From Monodelphis domestica (Eukaryota; Chordata; Mammalia; Didelphimorphia; Didelphidae), in NCBI RefSeq assembly GCF_027887165.1, contig NC_077234.1, forward strand, positions 250,638,158-250,702,157: DNA of 64,000 nucleotides, written 5' to 3'. Below, piece by piece: positions 57,448 to 64,000 of the stretch. A program made the translations under genes and the position numbers. Position 1 is the first letter of the stretch; each line of letters starts with the position of its first letter. Under the pieces are notes generated by a model that made no database searches, was not told the origin of the DNA, and saw nothing but the letters and a program-made list of their open reading frames with translations.

Positions 57448-59095
57448 GCATTGATGAAGCAATGAAATAGTCATATGGTATTCTATAAAGTTGATCTATA
57501 ATGTAGACAAGTCCATGAGAGTATAAATTGCTTATGTTAACAAAACTGGAAGAATACATTGCAATTTCCCCCTTTCTGAAATACATACAAAATCATTACT
57601 GAAAAAATGAACTTATAAAATTATAACTTTTCACATATACATTGTATTTTGTAATTTATGAATTTTTCAGGACATGTTTTTATGATAAAATTGATAGGTT
57701 GAATATAACTATGTCTACAGATACACACTCAACTTTTTTGAACATTTAGATGCTGGGTTCTAGTGAAGTTATATAGCTGTTAAGACAATTTTTCTCATGT
57801 ATAAATAATTTCCTATTCTACCAAAAGTTCCCAAGATTGAACATTTTATTTGGGATAATTTTACAGGCCAAATTAAAAGAAATGAATTAATGCATTAATA
57901 TAATGGTAATAATGGAAGTACTGGAAGATAAATTTCATTTGAAGAAAAAGGGACATAAGGTATAATTACTGAAATAATTGACTTTTTCTTGTAAAGCAAT
58001 AATGAACTCCAAAATACACATAAGGGGTAAATATGGAGAAGGGAGCACCCTGTGATTTCCTACTCTGTAGTAATGTAAAATGATGTTCCATATTGCCTGC
58101 TTGTGCATGAAGAGAAGTATAAAACTGAGGCAATTGTCTTTATGATTAACTAGCTCAAACCCCTGCTTTTGATTTATTCATTTTAAAAAACTCATTAAAT
58201 TAATCTTTAAATTAAATTAAATTATGTAGAATAATTTAATGTATTAAATTTCAATTTAGCATACCTTCACCCATGCCCAAATTTCAAATCAAAAGAACAT
58301 AAAAATAAATGAAAACCTAGAAGGTTAAACATATAAATATTGAAGAATATTAAGAAGTGCTTCCATTTCTCAAAGGTTCAAGTGGTTTCAGATATGATTC
58401 TAAGGATGGTCTGAGACCAGTCTACCTAAATTTGGAGGGACATCATTAGACTAGCTAAAGGTTAAAGAGTTTTCAGTTACAGGTGAACACATTTTTTTGG
58501 CCACAACAAATTTTTCTGAGACAATTTATATTGGCTCAGTAAATAGCTGATGCTTGTAAGCCTAAAATATATTAATTAGAAATCTCTTTGGTCTTTTCAA
58601 AGAATTCTTGACAGCAAAATATTTAAACATCAAATGTTGTATGTATGTGTAGTTAATTACATATTTTCCTAGTCCATAGTAAGGAATTTAAATTCATCAA
58701 ATCTTATTATTTAAAGGTGAATTAGGTTTTATATATTAGTTGTCACCTATATTATGATTTTTCAAAAAATTCAGATATTTAGGGGAAAACATTCCATTTC
58801 AGGAGAAAGGGGAGGAAGAATGTTCTTAGTTAATTTTTAAATCTCTAAACTTGATCTCAGTTTAAATTTCTATAATCTTCATCTTTATATTATCTTTTAC
58901 ATTTTTTATTTAAAAAAATATTTTATTATCCTTATGCTAAGGGGAATCCAGCACCATAATCAGAATGTAAACAATTACAAATAAAACAATGCCCAAACTA
59001 TAGCACTATAGCCAACAGGATAAGATAGAATTGAGATTTCTATGGGATGGAGATTCCCAAGAAGGAAATTCCCTCTACCCAGGCAGATAGTACAT
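57448..59095. other. Unique, very AT-rich sequence
   Basis: No gene or recognised repeat. A TTAAATTAAATTAAATT-like run lies at 58196-58225. Confidence 0.4.
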
Positions 59096-59099
59096 TTTC

Positions 59100-59255
59100 T
59101 GTACTTTGGGGACTTAGAGAGTTAATTGGACCGCTGAAAACATGAGGAATTTGGCCAAAGATATACAGCCAATATTTGTCAGTGATGGAACTTACAACTA
59201 GGTCTTCCTGGCTCTGAAGCGGGCTTTCCATCCATTATGTCATCCTGACTTTGGC
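59100..59255 (+). mobile_element. MIR-type SINE relic
   Basis: GAATTTGGCCAAAGATATAC, AGTGATGGAACTTACAACTA, GGTCTTCCTGGCTCTGAAGC and ATCCATTATGTCATCCTGAC keep the CORE and end of a MIR-like SINE. Confidence 0.7.
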
Positions 59256-59680
59256 AAACATGAAAAAGTTCTCGTTACATATTCCTGTTACAAGAAGCCA
59301 TCATTAGTCGTGAATGAAGCAGTATCTATACATCGTGGCGTTCCAACTCTCAGAGCCAAGCTTCTCAAGTCATTTTGTGATTTGATTGCCTTGAATAATT
59401 TTTAGAAGACTTCCCAAGTGGAATGGTAGAAGTGGCTAAGTGTATTGATTCAATTGTGCAGGTATTAAGATTATGAGCAAATTATCCACATACATGTCTC
59501 CTCAAAGGAGTTTGTTAGTTTAATACCAGGCTTCTGATTTTGTTTTCTCCTAGTATAAACTGCACATGATGAATGAGTTTAGTAGCATACGTATGTAGAA
59601 AAATTTTATAAAAGTTCCAGTAATCCAGTTTACCTATTTTTATTACAGAATATTTTAAGTACCAGTAAATTTACCAGAAA
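59256..59680. other. Unique sequence, candidate conserved non-coding DNA
   Basis: Repeat-free, balanced composition, a few CpGs, no open frame of note. Function unknown. Confidence 0.35.
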
Positions 59681-59681
59681 G

Positions 59682-59872
59682 GAGGCAGCTAGGTGGCTCA
59701 GTGGATAGAGTCAGGTCTTGAGACAGGAAAATGCTTGGTTCAAATCTGGCCTCAGACACTTCCTAGCTATGTCACCCTGGGCAAGTCATTAACCCCAGTT
59801 GCCTAATCATTACCACTCTTCTGCTTTGGAACTGGTAGTATCAATTCTAAAACAGAAGGTAACGGTTTAAAG
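59682..59872 (+). mobile_element. tRNA-headed CORE-SINE
   Basis: Head GGAGGCAGCTAGGTGGCTCA, CORE TTCAAATCTGGCCTCAGACA and CACCCTGGGCAAGTCATTAA, end CATTACCACTCTTCTGCTTT and CAGAAGGTAACGGTTTAAAG. Full length and one of the better-kept copies. Confidence 0.92.
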
Positions 59873-60760
59873 AAATCAATAGAAAGAAACCTTGCAACTG
59901 TGTCCTTTTTAAATTCATAGTACATATCTTAGGGGAGGGATCTAGTTCCTAAAGTGCCCCATGAATCTCAATATGCAGCATCATCATCGGGTTGCTGAAT
60001 AGCTTGGAATTACAGTGAGGTTGCAGTCAAGTAAGACCTTTAATGATTATCATCTTTGAGAAATAGAAACACCTTATTCTTGATTGTTCAAAGGTGAATT
60101 TCATACAAATGGGAAGTGATTAGAAGTGATTAACTTTTTAAAAAAGTAACAGAACAAATATAAATATATATATATATAAATATATTTCTGGATTGAAAAG
60201 AATATGTCTTGAATCCTCATACATTTTCTTACCAGTCCCGTCTATTTTGTCTTTGATCCAAACTCCTAAATTTTCGCACATGCATTTCTCCATGACAACT
60301 TTTGGAAACGCATCAGCAAGCCTTCATTATTCTGTTCCTTCCTGCCATTATGGAAACCAACAGTCTACCTATGGGGTAATGACAGGTAAGAGAGTATAAT
60401 TTTATCCGATGAGTTTTCAACAGGCCAGATTAAGATTCAAGATGTCTGAAATTACTGGGTGAGTTTAATTTGGGATACGTGCCCAGAAAGAGTGCATATA
60501 TACTGGCAAGTGTATATTCTTGTCCCTGGACAAGAGTCTATTTTCTATATTTTCAATATATTTCTATATTTTCAATACATTCCAACTATATTTTCTAATA
60601 TTTTGAAAAGCAACAATTAAGTAAATATAGCCATCAAAAACAACCAAAGGGAATTGCAAATTCATACATTTTTCATAGCTTCTTTCCAAAGAGGAACAAA
60701 AATTGGAAAAATTATATTAAAAAAATTAATGATCTCATCTTTCAACTGAAGAAGCTGGAT
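59873..60760. other. Unique AT-rich sequence
   Basis: Short TA run at 60159-60185. A 68-codon frame at 60193-60399 has no known motif. Confidence 0.35.
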
Positions 60761-60764
60761 GTAA

Positions 60765-60970
60765 AGATACAGCCTAGGACTTGGAGTCAGGATCTTGCGT
60801 CATAGATAGCAGCTGGGTGAAACTGGACAAATCATATAGCTTGACTCTGTTTCCTCCACTGTAAAACAAAACTACTAATAGCGATTATTTCAGAGAGTTA
60901 TTTTGAAGATAAAATGAGTTGACATATGCAAAGTGCTTTGCAAACTGTAAAGCACTCCAGAAATACTCGA
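60765..60970 (+). mobile_element. MAR/MIR-type CORE-SINE
   Basis: GGACTTGGAGTCAGGATCTT, GACTCTGTTTCCTCCACTGT, AAAACAAAACTACTAATAGC and GCAAAGTGCTTTGCAAACTG follow the SINE order, plus strand. Confidence 0.75.
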
Positions 60971-62335
60971 TTTCTTCTTCTAGATCCGCAGATTATCTGT
61001 TCTAGATGTTCTTGTTGCAGTCAGTATAGGAAGCAGAGGGAAATATTTTAGAAAGAAACTATCTCCAGGTGGCCTTCTATGGGTATTCCCAGCGATTTAA
61101 TCAGTGTATTTTGAAAGCTTCATATTATGAGTGTGCTGTGATTTTACATTTCAGTATGGCATTTTCCTGATAATTTATAATGTAGCAAATCTATTCTCTT
61201 GGTTTTGGGCTTGAGAGGCACCTCCGTTTTATTCTAAGTACACAGAGCACGCAGCCAGTCCGTCTGCTCTGCTCCCCCCTTTTTATGGGCTAAGCTATCT
61301 CGGGATAGGATTCCTTCCGCCATTGTGGTGTGGCTTTCTCCCTAGGCGTTTTCCCGGATGGACATGGACTTTCCAAATGGGCTCAGTGGCCCAGGCTTTA
61401 CTGGGGGCTGCCTACCTCATTGCAGCCCGCCCCCGGCAGTGATCACTCACTTGTTTTAAGCTTAGGAGCATCACTGCCCCAACACCCCCAAGGGAAAGTT
61501 CTCTCTCAGCCTGAAAAGTGGCAAAGAATAAATCTCTCTGTGACGAAGACCCTTCTCTTCCCCCGACAGCCCGCATGTGCTGCTAAAGCCTCGGTTTCCA
61601 TTTTCTTCCCTCCACTGGCACATCCAATTGAACAATTCACTGCGGTTTTGATGGCGTAGGCATTATGAGGAAATTTAGGGGAAACGTCCAGACCCCCGTA
61701 GCCTAGTATGCCACTGAGAGGCTGCCCTCTTTTCTCCTGAGCCCCGGAAAGGTCTGCTTTGGGGTGAAGACCCCCTATTCTCACCAAGAGCAGCCCTGGT
61801 GCCTGTTGGCTTTGGCACCATTTCTCCTGGGCACTCTGGGCGTGCTCTGCTCTGCTCTCCTGGCATCACCTCCGCTGCTTCTTGCTCCCTCTTTTTGCAC
61901 CGTTCTCTGGACTCTCTACAGCTCCAGTTTCACACTCCCAAGGTCAAGTTTCGTGTGTCTCTAGGGGGGCTCCATCACTACCCCAGAAATCCCTGAGAAC
62001 TTGAAACAGCCGGGGATGAAAATGCAATGCTTGCCTTCCATCCATTCTTCACTCTCCCCTGCTCTTTTGGGTCTGGGGGGAAAGCAGTATCTTTGAAAGC
62101 AACCGAAACTAGGAAGACTTGAGTTCGAGTGGTGCCTTGGAGGGGTGCAGACTACTGCATATAACACTGGACCTATACATTCCAAAGGAGGAAGCTGTCA
62201 TGGCAAAAGTAACTTCCTATTCTGGGAATTTCCTTTAACCAAAGGAATCTCTGACTCACAATCTGTGTCCTATATATCCACCCGTCCAAGTGCTCTTTCC
62301 AGGAGCTCCTCATAAAGGAACATTCCCTAATATTC
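60971..62335. other. Unique sequence with a CpG-richer patch
   Basis: 61230-61800 is clearly richer in G, C and CpG than the rest of the window. Frames of 109 codons (plus, 61330-61659) and 93 codons (minus, 61506-61787) are open, but neither looks like a known protein. No promoter motif is claimed. Confidence 0.4.
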
Positions 62336-62339
62336 ATGA

Positions 62340-62535
62340 ATTAAAATCCAGCCTTAAGCATTTATTAACTGTGCTAACCTGGACGGGCCATTTAATGTCT
62401 GCTTGCCTCAGTTTCTTCTGCAGTAAAGTAAGATAATAAGCACATCTCCCAGAAGAGATACATCCACCGAAATCATTCCTGTGAAGCAGACAGCACAGTA
62501 CCTTGCACATAGTAGGCTATAGAAATGTTTCTTGT
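62340..62535 (+). mobile_element. MAR/MIR-type CORE-SINE
   Basis: CTTGCCTCAGTTTCTTCTGC, AGTAAAGTAAGATAATAAGC and CACAGTACCTTGCACATAGT with AGGCTATAGAAATG end the element in SINE order. Confidence 0.7.
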
Positions 62536-62980
62536 TGCTCTTATAGTTAGTTTTTGTTTCTATGACTTCGTTGTCCTAAACTTTAAAACTGATTATAAAT
62601 TCCTCCTTGCGATTCATTTTAGTTTTGCTCCTCTTTCCTTTATATCTTATGAATATATATTAGTCAAATAGGGAGACATGAAACAATTATGAAGCAAGCT
62701 GCTGGGAAACCAGTTTGATTCTCCACCTAGACACTCTGATAGCAGTGGTGGCCAGCGAGGCAAGGTAAATTATGGATAGCTTAAAACTGCACAGAGACTT
62801 GTAGGACATAATGTATTTGTTGGAGAAATGGCTTTGCCAGAAACAAGCTCTCTGGTGCAAGTAAATTGTAATATTACCAATCAAAAAGCTGCTTAAAAAA
62901 AAAAAGGTCCAAAAATAAATCTTTAACTAATCTGATCAAAAATAAGAGAAAAAAATACCAACAAAAAATGAACAAGGTAG
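62536..62980. other. Unique sequence, candidate conserved non-coding DNA
   Basis: 62640-62890 is repeat-free with balanced composition and no useful open frame. An A-run at 62896-62906 follows. Confidence 0.35.
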
Positions 62981-62981
62981 G

Positions 62982-63121
62982 GGGCATCTGGGTGGCTCAG
63001 TGGATTGATAACCAGGCCTAGAGATAGGAGGTCCTGGGTTCAAATCTAGCCTCAGATACTTCCTAGCTGTGTGACCCTGGACATGTCACTTAACTCCCAT
63101 TGTTACCAAAAACACTTCTTT
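62982..63121 (+). mobile_element. tRNA-headed CORE-SINE, 3'-shortened
   Basis: Head GGGGGCATCTGGGTGGCTCA, then CAGGCCTAGAGATAGGAGGT, TTCAAATCTAGCCTCAGATA and GTGTGACCCTGGACATGTCA. After CCCATTG the usual end (cttaccactcttctgcc) is mostly lost. Confidence 0.9.
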
Positions 63122-64000
63122 ATTCAGGACAAGGGAGAAAATGCTCCTACACAGAGAGATGAGTATACATACCAATAATACAGCAAGCACATCTCTAAGA
63201 CTCTGGGAAAATACTCGACAAATGGAAAGCCCATCAAATTGAAGAACTTGGAGCCTTATATATCCTTTAGGGAATATAAGCAGAGAATTACTTAGAGCTT
63301 GAAAAAGAGGCTGTAGCTTGAGGTTAGGGTACCTAGGAGAACCCCAAATATCATAAAAGAAACCAAGAAATGAAAAGGGTACTCAAGATCTGAGTATCTC
63401 CATCACTTCCATTCAGTCTGTTTAACAGCACATTGTTCAGTCTGGGACAAAGGTCAGTCTGGAAGTTTTTTTGAAGGCCAGTTTTCACAGGACAGAGGTA
63501 AATTTGGGGTTTCACAAAATAAGATTGTTAGAACAATATTTATGTTTACTCTTACCCTCACATATTCTGTGTTTTTGTGGGAGTATATGCCCCAAATTTG
63601 GGGGGAAATGCTTTATAATTACATTTCTTGCTATGCCCTTTGAGTAAATCCTTTTTCTAAAAAGCCAATTTAGAATACTGTCTGATTATTAAGGGGAAGT
63701 TTACCAGTTGGGGCCTGGGGTCTGTGTAATTGGGAGGATAGCCACCCCCAAAACGATCCCAGAAAAGTAGCAACCAACCTCTGGACATTTAACCTGTCGG
63801 TGCCTATCTGGATTGGGAGAGTAGTATAGGTATTATGATGGTGGCAAGATAAGTTGCTAGGTAATACGGTCTCTCCCTAGGGCCAAGGCTGTTGAAGTAC
63901 GTATAGTTGTCTGACCCTACCATAAGTAACTACAACCTAAAGTTCTTGAATTCTTTTAAATTCTTTTCTTGATTTTTCCCCCCTTAGCACTAGCTGGCAC
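63122..64000. other. Unassigned sequence at window end
   Basis: No gene recognised. Parts of 63500-63770 have a faint look of an old long terminal repeat, but I could not support a family or boundaries and do not call one. Confidence 0.3.

Noticed and set aside
61330-61787. 109- and 93-codon frames in the CpG-richer patch
   Set aside because: Open on both strands as expected for GC-richer DNA; no motif and no clear splice sites.
63500-63770. Possible old long terminal repeat
   Set aside because: Only a vague resemblance; no boundaries, partner repeat or internal coding part seen, so no element is called.
1-64000. Host protein-coding exons, CRISPR arrays, bacterial operons, integrated viruses
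   Set aside because: Nothing in the window supports any of these; all motif-bearing frames trace to LINEs.

Overview
The window looks like intergenic or intronic DNA from a marsupial, probably an opossum or a close relative. The evidence is the repeat content: L1 LINEs of the marsupial type, abundant tRNA-headed CORE-SINEs, MAR1-type SINEs whose 3' tails read like a BovB/RTE LINE, and many worn L2, L3/CR1 and MIR-like relics. The background is AT-rich and CpG-poor. I recognise no exon of a host protein-coding gene, no host RNA gene, no CRISPR array and no bacterial-style operon. Every long reading frame with recognisable protein motifs belongs to a LINE. Repeat family names come from memory of consensus sequences, and exact subfamilies are not claimed.

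Layout. 1-6.7 kb: a near full-length L1 (copy A, plus strand) with 5' UTR, broken ORF1, a long spacer, broken ORF2 and 3' UTR, split near its end by a SINE with a 15-bp target duplication. 6.7-14.4 kb: L2 tails, SINEs, an old reverse L1 piece at 12.3 kb, and two good CTCF-motif matches facing each other at 10.2 and 11.55 kb. 14.4-19.0 kb: L1 copy B, same subfamily and strand as A, 5'-truncated and missing about 740 bp of its reverse transcriptase. 19.3-20.2 kb: a SINE, then an L3/CR1 reverse-transcriptase relic. 22.6-23.6 kb: L1 copy C, a short 5'-truncated insertion between perfect 14-bp duplications. 24.4-25.1 kb: a reverse-strand piece that may be a LINE of another clade. 25.5-31 kb: SINE scraps and unique AT-rich DNA. 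31.1-32.4 kb: an old reverse L1 holding a TA/TG/TA microsatellite. 33.6-34.4 kb: a long pyrimidine tract and a perfect AT palindrome. 35.8-38.4 kb: an L2 LINE interrupted by a MAR1 SINE and a reverse L1 scrap, then a medium-copy old repeat. 38.4-64 kb: mostly unique sequence with scattered CORE-SINEs, a second L2, a threefold 139-bp tandem repeat at 57.0-57.4 kb, a CpG-richer patch at 61.2-61.8 kb, and several repeat-free stretches that could be conserved non-coding elements.

How the parts relate. The L1 copies are the likely source of the enzyme that moved the tRNA-headed SINEs, and an RTE/BovB LINE the likely source for the MAR1 SINEs (known biology of these families, not shown here). Insertion order can be read from nesting: L2 and L3 oldest, then CORE-SINEs and the old L1 pieces, then L1 A and B, with the SINE inside A the youngest clearly ordered event. 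None of the L1 copies can encode working proteins as they stand. I found no undescribed biological system. The most checkable leads are the convergent CTCF motifs, the 139-bp triplication, the candidate conserved non-coding stretches, and the unclassified LINE-like piece at 24.4-25.1 kb.
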